Shown one piece after another: positions 23,560 to 34,745 of a DNA stretch of 64,000 nt. Position numbers and translations under genes: made by a program. The stretch's first letter is position 1. Each line of letters starts with the position of its first letter. The stretch comes from Saururus chinensis (lineage: Eukaryota; Streptophyta; Magnoliopsida; Piperales; Saururaceae): NCBI GenBank assembly GCA_035235625.1, contig CP141144.1:29075014-29139013 (forward strand), given 5' to 3'. Below the pieces are notes generated by a model that was not told the origin of the DNA, did not search any database, and saw only the letters and a list, made by a program, of their open reading frames with translations.

Positions 23560-23930
23560 AATTGTAAAAGTATGAGTAAGACTGTAAGAGTATGAGTACA
23601 ATTGTAAGAGTATGTTTTTGAATAAGACAGTAAGTGTATGATTTTGAGTAAGACTGTACGAGTAAGGTCGTAGGAGTATGATTGTACGAGTAAGGTCGTA
23701 CAAGTATGTGTAAGCTGTATGAGTAAGCATATGATTGTACGAGTAAGGTCGTACAAGTATGCGTATGTTGTATGAGTAGGCGTACGGTGGCACAAGTATG
23801 TTTGTAAGACCCTGAATAAGGTGTTTATGTAAGTTTAATTTGATGGTATGATTTTGGCACGATGACGCATTTGGTATGATTTTGGCACAATGGTGCATTT
23901 GGTATGAATTTGGCACGATGGTGCATTTAG
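23560..23930. repeat. Minisatellites: GAGTAAGRYYGTA-rich array, then ~28-bp array x3
   Basis: 23560-23800 is an irregular array of GAGTAAGGTCGTACAAG and GAGTATG variants. 23844-23928 holds three units of GGTATGATTTTGGCACGATG type. The complementary strand opens long Thr/Tyr-rich frames here, but these come from the repeats. Confidence 0.65.
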
Positions 23931-24590
23931 AATGTTTGTATGCGTATGAGCATGATTATGATATGCCTACTTCCTTCATGTTTGAGTTGCATGAACGCAT
24001 CTATGTATGGATTTACTGAGTTCACTGTTTAGAACTCCCCTACAGGGTATTTTCCTACTGAGTATGAAAAACCTAATTACCCTACTTTTTAGCCCCATTG
24101 TATGGGAGGTTTTTGCAGGTTTGTGAAGAGAGCTCCTGGAGATAGATGCTCATTTAAGTAGTGGATTGATTCCCGTTGACTCAGGTATATCCTCGACTCA
24201 TTGCGAGTCTTCTTTGTGCCGCGATCTATTGTATTGGGTGAGATGAGAAAACAAGTGTTTATATATTCTGGACTTTTAGATTAGATCAGACTGTGGATTA
24301 TTATGGGACTTGCACTCAGGGATGCCTGGGAGAGATTTGTATTTAAAGTCTATGATCATAGCAATTTATTCATACAGTTGTTTTTTGAGTAGCGCTTGTG
24401 GATGTTTGCTTTGGCTGTATGATATTTGATTGAATGAGTAAAAGTTTGTATGAGAAAACTAATGTGTAATGTTTTAAATTATAAAACTGTTTTTATAGGT
24501 TTTGTATTTCCAATTTATAGCAGTTATATTGCAAAAAATTTTTGCGAATTTTGAGGAAAATGTATGAAAAATTGCAGGCGTTACATTTTC

Positions 24591-25747
24591 TCATTATAGT
24601 TTTTGTTCTTTTGTGGGATATAGTACTTTAGGTTTGGGGGAATGCTCATCACTTATATTTATCTCTTTTCTCCAATCCTATGTACTTCACTTTTAGATTA
24701 GTAGATTAGTTTTGCATTCAGGTAATATCTTTATTTCCCTTTCCTACTTATTCTTGTCATTGTAGTATATATTTTCTTTAACATTGCGGACAATGTTCAG
24801 TTTACGTTTGAGAGTGTAGAAAAATATTTTCTTTCTTAATTTTTTAAGGATATTTTAGAGCATTTTTTTTGTTAATTTTTTATTTTTTTTGTGGTTTTTA
24901 TCACTTATTTTATTTTAAAAGCATATGTTTGTTTTTAAAGAGATTAATTTCATGAAGAAAGTTCAATTAATTAATTAAGTGATGAAAGCGATTAAGTGAG
25001 TAATTTTATTTTATTTTCTTTATCTTGGATAATTTTGCTTATATTTTTAAATCACATTTCACACACTTAAAACTTGTAAGGAATATAATTTTATGATTTA
25101 TTACTTGTAATCTTATGGGGATATCTTTAACTGAGCATATTTTTTAAAACATGGCAATTGAGTAATTTTTAATGTTTCACAATAGATCTTTATGCTTGGC
25201 GTGTAATAAAAGAATGATGAAAAAACGAATGAGAAAAAAAGAGAGAAAAAACATAGATTGATTGAAAAAAATGATGATGAAAAGAAAAAAAGAGCAAAAG
25301 TTTGTTTCTCTTTTCACTGAGTAAGCAAGCCTTGTGCCTAGGCAAGCATTAGGGATCGCTTTAAAAAGTAAAAAATTGAGATAAATTCTTTTATGACTTG
25401 CTTTATTTTGTACCTTTATAGTTCGAGTTATTAAGTCTAATGGGTGTTTCAACACCTAGTGCCTTGAGCTAATTGGATTAGCAACACTGGCCTAATGCTT
25501 GTTACATGGACTATTTAGAAAGCTTAATAGAATTAAGTATTACACGAGTTATATTTTGAGGTATATTATGCTCTTATTCCATGAATTTAATTAAAATTTG
25601 AAGGCCATTACATGAGGTTTTACTATGAGATGTTAAAGATGAAAGCTTGCTATTGTTATATTTTTAAGTTATTAAACTTTAATGAGCTTGGTTAATGGGT
25701 CACATAAGATATGCCTATTAATAAATAATGAAATTGTATGACTACAA
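24591..25747 (+). repeat. 3' arm of Athila/Tat-like element, part 2, truncated at right
   Basis: Resumes the arm interrupted at 20014 and follows 1985-3130 in order. It includes the stem-loop at 24780-24797 and the palindrome at 25443-25456. Homology stops after GACTACAA (25747), where the Reina-like element sequence begins, so the terminal purine tract and LTR are lost. Confidence 0.75.
24780..24797 (+). promoter_or_regulatory. Internal stem-loop (GCGGAC variant of GAGGAC core)
   Basis: AACATTG (24780-24786), loop CGGA (24787-24790), CAATGTT (24791-24797): the 7-bp stem is perfect although the loop differs from the copy at 2177. The adjacent purine tract is partly degraded. Confidence 0.55.
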
Positions 25748-25975
25748 TCAACGCCTACAGCACCACTTCTTGCCAGACCATAAGCTGTCCCCATAGAATT
25801 TGGGGAATCTCTCAAGGCCCTGACAGGTGCGTTCTTGTTCTCTAGACCACAGAGGACAGGGAGTGACACCAGACCGAGGTCCCCCTGCGCATTGAGCTGA
25901 CTGAATTGGTTGCAAAAGAGAGGCGCTAGGCCTAGGAGCCGTGAGGCCCTCCAGGTGTTTGGGAGAATGCCCAAA

Positions 25976-26905
25976 TGGTACTGCCCCCTAGGAACTTGTT
26001 TCAGGAGATGGAGGACGATTGGGAAAAGTACTCAGGCCCTTGCAGTGGTCCTTGGGGAGGTGCTGAACCCTGTTTGGCCCGCCTATAGTTCCCATGCTAC
26101 AATGGAGATGATGACCCAGTGGAGTGGCTGTACAAAGCTGAAAAGTTCTTCGTTTATCAGGGCACGCAGTTGGAGGCTGAAAGACTGCACATCACCGCAT
26201 TCCATCTGGACGGAGACGCCTCTGTCTGGTTTCAGGGCTTTGAGAAGGAGATCCACTATCCCTCCTGGGCAGCCTTCTCCGATGAACTCTGTATTTAGCT
26301 TGGGCTGAATGAGTTCTAGGACTTCAACGAGATGCTCTCCACTCTGCGCCAGACCACCACTGTCTGAGCCTATTACATGGAGTTTATGAAGGTGGCCAAC
26401 TGCCTCTCTGACTGGCCGGTGGCCGCCTTGGTGGGCACGTTTAAGCGAGGACTCAATCCTGAGATTTCTGAGGAGATGCACCATTTTCCTTATGTTAGCA
26501 TGAGGGACGTCGTGCGCCATGCTCACATCAAGGAGGAGAAGCTGGCTAGGCAGTGCAGAGGAGGGCAGCTTGGGCCAGCCCCCTTGCCGCACCAACCAGC
26601 AGCCTGGTAGCAGGTCGCTCTGGCCAACAGCCCGCTCAGGCAGGCCAAATTGTTCGTCGCCTCACCCTTGCCCAGATGAGGAATGCTGGTCTAAGGGGCT
26701 ATGTTTTCACTATGATGAGAAGTTCATCCCGGGGCACCGTTGTTCGGTCAAGGGCAGCCTTCTCGTGGAGGAGATGGACAATGAAGGAGAAGGGGCACAC
26801 AGGGCTGACTCGCTTCCCCCAGATGATGTGCTGCCAGAAATTTCTGTCCATGCTTTTTCGGGGGCATTCACTCCATGCATGATGCGAGTACATGGCTACC
26901 TCAAG
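25976..26905 (+). pseudogene. Broken gag of Reina-like chromovirus
   Basis: Matches the minus-strand copy at 58108-58800 in order: GGAEPCLARL, FPCYNGDDDPVEW, YKAEKFFVYQG, HLDGDASVWFQGFEKEI, WAAFSDELCI, EFMKVANCLSDWPVAALVG, MRDVVRHAHIKEEKLARQ. In-frame stops occur about 26094, 26296, 26318 and 26365. The zinc knuckle near 26695-26745 reads CFHYDEKFIPGHRC, so the second Cys is Tyr and metal binding would be lost. It is followed by the linker with LLVEEMDNEGEG and ISVHAFSGAFTP toward the protease. Confidence 0.85.
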
Positions 26906-29900
26906 CGACAATAGGTGGCTTTTGATCAATAGTAGGTCTATCCATAATTTCATCAATGACAAGGTAGCCCATTGGCTAGGCTATTTTTGTCTCCGATTCA
27001 AAACCATTTGACATGCTGATTGGAAATGGAAAGCACCTTCGGAGTACTGGGGTGTGTGCTCTGGTTACACTCTCTGTTCAAGGCCACACCTTTGTTACCG
27101 ACCTCTTCTTGCTGCCTACGAAGTGGGAGAACGTGGTGTTGGGAGTGCAGTGGCTTGAGGAGCTTGGGGATGTGATTTGGAACTTCAGAGACATGGTGAT
27201 GGACTTCGAGCTGCAGGGGCAGTGGGTTCGGATTGAAGGCTCTAGGCTAGGCACCCTCCTCTCCGCCTAGGCTTCAAGCTCTTTCTTTCGGTGCCTCAGG
27301 ATGAGATGCCACTATCAAGGTGCCTCAGGATGAGATGCCTCTAGATCTCCAGGAGTTGTTAGCATCCCATCAAGACTTGTTTGCAGAGCTGTAGGGTCTC
27401 CTTCCTGTCCGGCCTCACGACCACCAGATTCTCATCATCTCTGGAGCGGCACCGGCCAATGTTCGTCATTACCATTATCCTCATATACAAAAATCAGAGA
27501 TTGAGCGTCTCATGGCCGACATGCTCCAGTCTGGGATCATCCGCCCTAGCACAAGTTCCTACTCATATTCGGTGTTGATAGTTCAGAAGAAAGATGGTAC
27601 ATGGCGGTTCTGTGTCGACTACCGCGCCTTGAATGCAATCACTGTCAAAGACAAATATCCCATACCGGTAATTGAGGAGTTGTTGGATGATCTGATAGGT
27701 GCCACAGTCTTCAATAAACTCGACCTTTGATCGTGTTACCACCAGATTCGGGTGCAGCTAGCCGATGTGCACAAGACCGTCTTCTGGACTCGTGATGGCC
27801 ATTTTGAGTTCCTTGTCATGCCATTCGGTCTGACCAATGCCCCCTCCACATTCCAGTGCCTCATGAACGATCTCTTTAGGCCGTTCCTATGTTGCTATAT
27901 ATTGGTTTTCTTTGATGACATCTTGGTGTACAACATGTCATGGGAAGAGTACTTGACGCATCTCAGGTTGGTCTTCTCTATTTTTGCTATAACTCCTTAT
28001 TCCTAAAGCATTCGAAGTGTTCCTTTGGCAGCCCGCAGGTTGATTACTTGGGCCATATCTTTTCGAAGAGCGGCATTGCCACTGACCCAGCCAAGGTGGC
28101 CGCCATGCTCTCTTGGTCGCCACCCACCTACGTCTAGGCACTCAGGGGTTTTCTAGGCCTTATAGGTTATTATCGGCGGTTCATCAATCAGTATGGAGAG
28201 TTGGCTCGTCCCCTTACATAGCTACTCAAGAAGGGGGCTTTTACTTGGAACGCCGCTGCCCAAGAGGCATTTGAAGGGCTTCAGTGGGCTATGGCCACGA
28301 CCCTAGTCCGGATTTTGCTTGATTTCAGCCTGCCTTTCGTGGTGGAGACGGACGCTTCAAAGATGGGGCTTGGGGCAGTTCTGCTTCAGGACGAGCGCCC
28401 CATTGCTTACTTCAGCAAAGCTTTGGCTGGCCGCTCTTTGTCCCTGTTGTGTATGCGAAAGAAATGCTAGCCATCGTCCTCGCTGTCGATAAGTGGTGGT
28501 CCTGATTCATACAGACCACCAGCCCCTGAAGTATTTCTTGGCACAACGAGTGTCCACACCATCCCAAAGCGATGGGTCAGCAAGTTACTCGGCTATGATT
28601 ATGAGGTTGTGTATAAGAAAGGATATGAGAACACCATGCCCGACGCTCTTTCTCGCAACTCTTCCTCGGGCTCTTGCTTGGCTTTCTCTACTCTATCCTG
28701 CCCATTCATTGATGAGTTGAAGAATGCTTACCTTGCTAATTTGTCGACGCAGGCTGTGATTGCAGCCCTCCAGACCGACCCTACTGTCGGCCCTTCTTTG
28801 TGTGGAGGGATGACCTTCTCTTTTGGAAGGACTGCTTGTGGGTACCCAATGTCGCTAACCTTTGTCTCCGTATTCTCTCCCACTTACTTGACTCTCCCGT
28901 GTCTGGTCATGAAGGGGCTTTCCGCACCTATAAGCGGGTCAGCCAGAGCTTCCTGTGGCAGGGTATTCGCCGGGGTGTCCAAGAGTATGTGGCCATGTGT
29001 GATGTTTGTCAAAGAGCTAAGGCCGCCACAACTTCTCCTGCCAGTTTGTTGCAGCCATTGCCTATTCCAGATAAGGTATGAGAGGATGTTTTGATAGCCT
29101 TTATGGAGGCCTTGCCCGTGGTGCAAGGTAAGTCAGTTATTATAGTGGTGGTGGACCGACTATCCATGTACGCCCATTTTTGTGTGTTGGGGCATCCCTT
29201 CACTGCCAAGACAGTGGCTGAATTGTATGTTTGGGAGGTGGCCAAACTCCATGGTATGCCCTGCACTATTGTTTCTGATCATGACCAGATATTCATTTCT
29301 CAGTTTTGGTGGGAGTTCTTCACTTTACAAGGTACTTCTTTCCATATAGGTACTGCTTATCACCCTCAGACGGATGGTCAGACCGAGGTGGTTAATCGTT
29401 ATTTGGAGTAGTATCTTTAATGCTTCACTATGACATAGCCCCGCAAATGGCTTTAGCTTCTTCCATGGGCAGAGTGGTCTTATAATCACGCTATCATACT
29501 TGTGTTGGCTTTACTCCTTTTGAGGTGTTGTATGGCCGGCCGCCACCGACCGTGTTATCATATGTACCTCACTGTTGCTCTGTGGCTGAGGTGGACTATA
29601 TGCTCCAAACATGAGACGAACACCTACTTCAGCTCAAGGAGAATTTGTCTTCCGCTCAGAACAAGATGAAACATATTTATGATGGACGTCACATTGACAG
29701 GAGTTCGCGGTGGGCGACTTGGTTTATGTTTTAGTTATGCCTCAACACCAAACATCTTTGTGATGTGCCCGATGTATGCACAATCGGTACAAGACGTTCT
29801 ACGCAAGAGAGAGAGGAAGGAGTAATAAAATAACAAAGGAACTAAACTGATATTCTTCATACCAAACCAAGGAGGAAGAAGACCCTTTATGGGGAATTGC

Positions 29901-30470
29901 ACCCTCCAACAGTGGGACTTGTGCCGCTAATGGGCCTAGCTATCTCATGGCCCACTAGCGTGCCTAAACCAGTTCATATTACAATAATAATGTCGTTCTA
30001 CAGCTGATTTAAGGGAAACTAGCCTAAGGTACTGAAATAAATAATAGTCTAGTGTACTCAAATAAAGACAAGTAATGAATCAAGTGCATATGCACAACAC
30101 TTTGTTTCAGCCTGAACATTCCAAGCTTGCCCCCCATTACCATGGTCCGTATGTTGTCGAGGCGTGTATTGGTCTGGTGGCTTACCGCCTTACTTTGTCG
30201 CTTGACTCCTTAGTTCACCTTGTCTTTCATGTATCCAGGTTGCGCCGCTTTGTGAGTGACAAGTCCTTGGTTGCTGCTGCTCCACCACCCCCCTTGTTGG
30301 GCCCAGTTTTGTCGTCTGGCCCTGTTCTTGCCTCACTACTTGATAAGCATTGAGTCTGTTGCTCTAGGCTCATTATTACAAAGGTTCTGATTTCTTGGCA
30401 GCGTTAGTCACTTGACGATTCAACATGGATGCCTGAGGAGGAGTTTATGGCTCGATATCCGGCTTGGTCA
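26906..30470 (+). pseudogene. Broken pol of Reina-like chromovirus (PR-RT-RH-INT-chromodomain)
   Basis: Protease 26906-27270: the active-site motif reads INSRS where the family has a D-S/T-G core, so Asp and Gly are changed. RT 27480-28140: [37 protein letters not shown] (27907-27930). RNase H 28320-28640 (VVETDASKMGLG, then a frameshift near 28450). Integrase 28880-29411: CDVCQRAK, first Asp in VVDRLSMYAHF, second in VSDHDQIF, Glu in TEVVNRYLE, so the DDE triad is present. Stops include 27271, 27728, about 28136 and 29409. The 29761-30099 insert splits the C-terminus. The chromodomain tail is near 30380-30474 (TWMPEEEFMARYPAWSP) and ends at a TGA inside the GAGGAC stem-loop. Confidence 0.85.
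29761..30099 (-). mobile_element. Solo LTR of the Reina-like family (339 bp), TSD CTTTG
   Basis: Begins TGATGTGCCCGATG and ends GCACAACA, the same termini and orientation as the LTRs at 45957 and 59248, so in element sense it is on the minus strand. Flanked by CTTTG at 29756-29760 and 30100-30104. It splits the integrase C-terminal region of a plus-strand member of its own family. The internal part is gone, as expected after LTR-LTR recombination. Confidence 0.85.
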
Positions 30471-30505
30471 CCTTGAGGACAAGGCGAATAACGAAAGCGT
30501 GGTGG
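30471..30505 (+). promoter_or_regulatory. Pre-PPT stem-loop and G-rich tract (Reina-like, plus copy)
   Basis: CCTTG (30471-30475), AGGA (30476-30479), CAAGG (30480-30484): perfect 5-bp stem. The pol stop codon TGA is formed inside it. A G-rich tract (30498-30505) and the LTR start at 30506 follow, 21 nt after the stem. Confidence 0.65.
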
Positions 30506-30796
30506 TGTATTGTACACAATCACCCAGACTCTTAGACTTTACTTCTTTGCATTGGACTATATTATTTTTTAATAGCTTAGTATTTACTTTGGTATTCTTA
30601 TGTAAGTTGTTATTGGTTTAGTTAGTGGCCCTGGACTCGCCTGGGGACTGGTCATCCCCTATATGGAGCTATCTCTTTCTTTGTTTTTCAGTTATGCAAT
30701 TGAAACTATTCTGAACTTCTCCTCTTTCTTCCTTGTTTCTCCCTTTTCTCTGCGTGAATATCTTTGATATCGATTGTGCCTACACCGGGCACATCA
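30506..30796 (+). repeat. 3' LTR of the plus-strand Reina-like element
   Basis: TGTATTGTACAC at the start and CGGGCACATCA at the end. It aligns with the reverse complement of 45957-46331 through AGACTTTA, TTAGTTAGTGG, GACTGGTCATC and CTATATGGAG. 291 bp against 375-381 bp in the other copies, so it carries internal deletions. Confidence 0.8.
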
Positions 30797-30982
30797 ATAT
30801 CTTTTTATTCCCTAGTATCTCAATTTAAAAATGAAAAAATGTCACACCTTCTTCTTATTGTAATTGTATTGCCCTCTAAAGGCTCATTCTTTAATCTGAA
30901 ATCCATCCCTGCATTATCACATTTCTTTACATCTCAAGGACCCATAACACTTACAAGTTAGGAATGTACACACATGGGGAGC
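30797..30982. other. Short spacer / probable 3' untranslated side of the ARM-repeat gene
   Basis: AT-rich sequence between the LTR end and the stop codon of the minus-strand gene. No feature other than probable 3' UTR of that gene. Confidence 0.4.
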
Positions 30983-33707
30983 TCAATACGATAAGCTCTT
31001 TGAACTTGAGCTCACAATCAAACTCTTGAGCTTTGGGTTATCCGGCGAAGCCTGAGCCCTCCTCATGATCAACTCCATGTTCTTGTCCAAACTCTGCTTC
31101 ACCATCAGCTTAATTGCTATATTCCCTTCCTTAATCTCCTGCCGGTTCAATTGCAGCCCTGTAAGTATCCGTCCCGCTTGTGGTCCAGAATGAGCCCCTA
31201 TTTTCAAATGTCTCTCATCTTTGAACCACTGCAAGATCTTCAATGCCCTCTTCTGAGCCAGTGGGCTCCCCAGCAGTACAACCTCGAGAAGAACTTGAAC
31301 TATCCCTGACTTGGACATCTTCTTCCTTTGAACTGAGCTTCCGTGGGCTAGAATCATCAGTATATATAAAGCAAGCTCCTGACACTTGGGCTTGTCTTCC
31401 CACGTTAGAACCTCAATGAAGCTGTTTGGAACGCTGGGATCAGCTTCCATGGCTTGTTTGCCGGCGATGGAGACGGCTAAGTTGCTGAGTGTGGCAAGGG
31501 CTTTCTCCGACGCTTCCTTGTCGGACGACAGTTTAGTCAGTATCTGTACCGTGCCACTGGAGACTAGAGCTGTGGCATGGTCTAGTACGGTTGAGAGGTT
31601 GTGGATGGTGTGAAGGCAGGCCAATTTGGTCCCACGGCTCTGGTCAGAATTGAGGACTTCGCCGAGGAAGCGGAGGATATCCATCGTGGGGGCCAATAAT
31701 TGGGCAGGAGCAACCGCAGAGAGGGAGAAGAGTAGGGCCGCAAGGTCATGAGTCCACGAAGAGTCCTTTATTATGACTAACTGGGGCATTGTCTCTAGTA
31801 TTCCGGCCTCTACCATTAAAATCTTGTTGCTGCAGAGGCACATTTGACTACATCAAAACCAGGGAATATGAATTCTGATTGATATAAATAAAGAAATCGA
31901 TAAGTATGAGTTATGAATTACTATTCAAAACCATCAAATCTGATCCATGGGACTGAAAGGTTTCTTGCTTATCTCATGTTGTCTAGATTCTTTTACAAGC
32001 CTTTTAAGTCCAAAACGGAGTCAACGCTTGATGGGTAAAGAAGTGGATTTTGGTTGCATTTCCATTCTCTTCAACGTCTACAAAGTGGTTAATTATAGAT
32101 GCCCGCACTTTTCTTTCTTCCATCCGGAAAGAACCAAAAGTGGTTCTGTATTTTTTTGTTAAAGTGCCCAAGTTGCACTTACTACTCCCAAACTGCCCTC
32201 CACCATATTGGTATTAATCTAAGAGTCCCCTTAGTACGCTTTCAGCGCTTGCCTAAATCCGGCAGGCATGCTAGGAGTATATTAGTTTTTTCCTTAATTT
32301 TATTTTTTATTTTATCCATGTTAATTGGTCATTTATTTTGATCACAATAATTAGTAATAAAATTATTTTTCATGTAAAAAACTCACAGTTGACTAAAATA
32401 GGCCCTTTTGCTTTGTACTCTCCGGTGAATCGATCATAATACTAGTGTTAATTTTGATCACCTTATCTACAAGGGAGTCTTCCTCGGAGAATTTCTTTCC
32501 ACTATACAAAAGTCAGGAGGATAAAACAGATGTGGCAGAAGGCACTTGAAAGTCTGACAAGGACGCAAGTGGCTCCAGGACAAATATCAGCCCCAAAAGT
32601 CCCTAACTAATGCTCTCAAAGTCAGCCTTGGAGAAATTATTAGGTACTTTTATGAAATAAATATGTACGGCTAATTGTTATTATGGACCCACAGGTGTCC
32701 ATCTCTTATTAGTGATGAAAAACAATTTTTTCGTACGCTTAATCTGTTAATGAACTCAAATCACCTCACTTTGCCGGCCAGCTCCTGACAACTTGGCTCA
32801 TGACTGGTAAATTGGCCGGAATCCGGCGGTTGCAATAAGAGCAAATCACACGCCCACTCCGGGAAGAGCTATATATCAAAGAACGGGAGCTAATTGGCCT
32901 AACAGTCGATTTCGTGGGCCACCCTATTCCCATTTCCTTACCATCAGCAAACCACTAATGCAAAAGCTGAGAGCACCAAACTTTACCCACAAAGTGGTTT
33001 CCAAAAAGAATTAAGGACTCTGCACATGTATTGCTTCAAAGTCCATATCCTTAATGCTCCAACATGAAATAATTTTAGGTTTTTATTTTTTAAAACCAAA
33101 TGAAACACTGAATCTAGATGGAGGGAATGTTATTTTAATAAAAATCCATGTCCTTTTTTTCCAATTTCGGACACTGATTCCGATGTATTTTTTCTTCCCC
33201 ATAATACAAATTCTTATCTGAGAAGGGATTAATTCATGCTAATTCTATACTAAATAGAAAAGAGATAGTATAAAAGATGGAAGAGCAATGGTTGATACAA
33301 ACTTACGTGTGAGTTCCATTCCCTAGCTCAACCAACGCTTGAACAGCCGTCCTCTGGCAGCCTGGCCAGTCTGAATTGAGCATTGAAACCAGCGCCGGTA
33401 TGACACCGAGACCAGCAATCGACTTCCTGGTCTTCAGATCTTCCGCCGCCAGTCTGCTGATCTCTTTGGCCGCCACCTCTTTCTCAGCCCAACCGCCGAA
33501 GTGAAGCTTTTTAACAGACCTCTGCAATATAAAAGACTCCTCTTCCTCAACTACTGCCCGGACCATCTCTACCTCTTCTACCACCACCTTTGCCTTTTCG
33601 GTGGAAGCGAGTCTCTTCCGCGCTGTCTTCCGTTGCAGGAACCGGCGGAGTCGGGCGAAGAAGAGGAGCTTTCTGGAGTAGACGGAGAAACAGGTTGAGC
33701 CGGACAT
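30983..33707 (-). CDS. ARM-repeat superfamily protein (U-box/ARM-like without U-box), two exons
   Basis: Exon 1 is 33707-33307 and exon 2 is 31829-30983. The 1477-bp intron has a GTAAGT donor at 33306 and a TCTGCAG acceptor ending at 31830. Splicing restores a Thr codon and the motif NGTHTNKILMVEAGIL, giving 415 residues without a stop. The start is the first ATG in frame (33707). The N-terminus is basic (ARLRRFLQRKTARKR) with an acidic stretch after it. RSVKKLHFGGWAEKEVAAKE (about residue 63) opens a series of ARM-type helices with LGVIPALVSML, LACLHTIHNLSTVLDHA, ALATLSNLAVSIAGKQAME, LTWEDKPKCQELALYILMIL and GIVQVLLEVVLLGSPLAQKR. The C-terminus SSSSKSLSY matches my memory of a plant family that includes Arabidopsis At2g25130 and At4g31890. 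ARM repeats form a protein-binding superhelix; the partner is unknown. No catalytic domain is seen. Confidence 0.88.
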
Positions 33708-33796
33708 CTTTTGGATCAATCAGATGTGGAAGATGGGGGAAGGGAGAGACAGAGATTGAAGAACTGAAGTTTCTTCTTGCCTTTGTTAATGGCGGC

Positions 33797-33806
33797 TTAT
33801 AAATAT
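33797..33806 (-). promoter_or_regulatory. Candidate TATA box of the ARM-repeat gene
   Basis: On the minus strand the sequence reads TATTTATAAG about 90 nt upstream of the ATG at 33707, a plausible distance for a short 5' UTR. Position and composition are the only evidence. Confidence 0.45.
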
Positions 33807-33807
33807 G

Positions 33808-34510
33808 AATTAAGAGAGGAGAGGGAGTTCAGACATGAGGTAGGGGCAAAGGTCGGAGGCTGAGGCGTAGGAAACGCAGTTTTTGAAGTTTGGGAAATAG
33901 TTTGAAGAGAACCAATTGGGTATTTATATGCTTGTCAGCAATTTAAAAAGGAAGGTAGGGTGAACTGCACCTGGTTGTCCGCCTCCGTCCAGTTAGGTAC
34001 AGCCACTAAGAAAGACCAATTTATGGTCCCAAAGCCTAACAAATGATGCCTTAACAACAATAACTGCTTGGGTTCCCGCCTCGCGGTTCCCAGTTCTCAC
34101 TGACGCAAAAGAGTGTGTGGATTTTGCTCTGCGACCCTACTGGACTAAGAAAAATGTTAAACCCACGACGCCGTACAAAAATATTACCAATCATCGGGTT
34201 AAGCCTTGTATAAAAAGAGCCGGCCAAGTTTGACTTTCAATGTCAAGAACTGTATGGATATATGAAAAAATTCAGGGCAAAAATAAATAAGGACGAGTAA
34301 ATTTGCTAAAGTGGACGAAAGTATCTTTTATGGATGTGTTTTATTTATGTGATGGGAATCGTACATTGGTATTTTTGTGAGGATAGATCTGGTAATTATA
34401 TATTATGCTTGGTTGGAAATAGTCAATTTCATATTTATTAGGCGTGTTTTTATTAGGTATGTGCATTTCATTAACTTCCATGTATGTTTCAGAATAATAT
34501 TTTGGAGTTG
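33808..34510. other. Upstream flank of ARM-repeat gene, no gene seen
   Basis: Non-coding, mixed composition. It should contain the promoter of the minus-strand gene. No repeat family from elsewhere in the window was recognised. Confidence 0.4.
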
Positions 34511-34745
34511 ATGACCTGTGGTCTTCTATTTTTGATTTTGTTATTACCTTTTTAGCTTCATTAAATTTGGGAGAAAATAAATAAAAATGAGCATTTAGGC
34601 ATGACCATCGGTCTTCTATTTTCGGTTCCGTTCTTGCCTTTTCATCTCCATCAAATTTGGGATATTTGGCGTGATCATTGGTCTTTTGTTTTTGGATTTG
34701 TTCATGCCTCTTTAGCTTCATCAAATTTGAGCAAAGAATAAATAT
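34511..34745. repeat. Three imperfect 70-90-bp tandem repeats
   Basis: Units near 34511, 34601 and 34671 share GGTCTTCTATTTTTG, TGCCTTTTTAGCTTCAT and CATCAAATTTGGG variants. The complementary strand opens a Lys-rich frame of 127 residues across them, most simply a by-product. Confidence 0.6.

Larger units (their letters stand above)
20015..24585 (+). mobile_element. Solo LTR, 4571 bp, with TTTTC target-site duplication
   Basis: Begins TGTAAGG at 20015 and ends GTTACA at 24585. It is flanked by TTTTC at 20010-20014 and 24586-24590, and the uninterrupted site is seen at about 1985-1995 in the other copy. No gag or pol and no internal direct repeat of the ends were seen, so it is best read as an LTR left by LTR-LTR recombination. 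It contains a GC-rich block (20130-21680) and several different tandem repeats (21918-23930). The strand is assumed from the TG...CA reading and could be either. Length and ends suit large-LTR chromoviruses; this is inference. Confidence 0.75.
25748..30796 (+). mobile_element. Decayed Reina-like chromovirus, 5' truncated
   Basis: Gag, protease, RT, RNase H, integrase and chromodomain relics lie in this order on the plus strand, ending in a 291-bp 3' LTR (30506-30796). The counterpart on the minus strand (45957-59628) is the same family. Short LTRs, a ~5-kb body and a chromodomain fit the Reina clade as known from plants. No 5' LTR or primer-binding site is visible: 25748 abuts an Athila/Tat-like arm, and 25748-25935 is a GC-richer segment not matched in the other copy. 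A solo LTR (29761-30099) is inserted near the end of pol. Confidence 0.8.

Noticed and set aside
23457-23916. Minus-strand Thr/Tyr/Leu-rich frames of 112 and 131 residues
   Set aside because: By-products of minisatellite arrays in the solo LTR.
26083-26595. 170-residue minus-strand frame
   Set aside because: Antisense shadow of the gag relic of the plus-strand Reina-like element, which is clearly recognisable.
34341-34724. 127-residue Lys-rich minus-strand frame
   Set aside because: Created by the 70-90-bp tandem units; no start or splice support.
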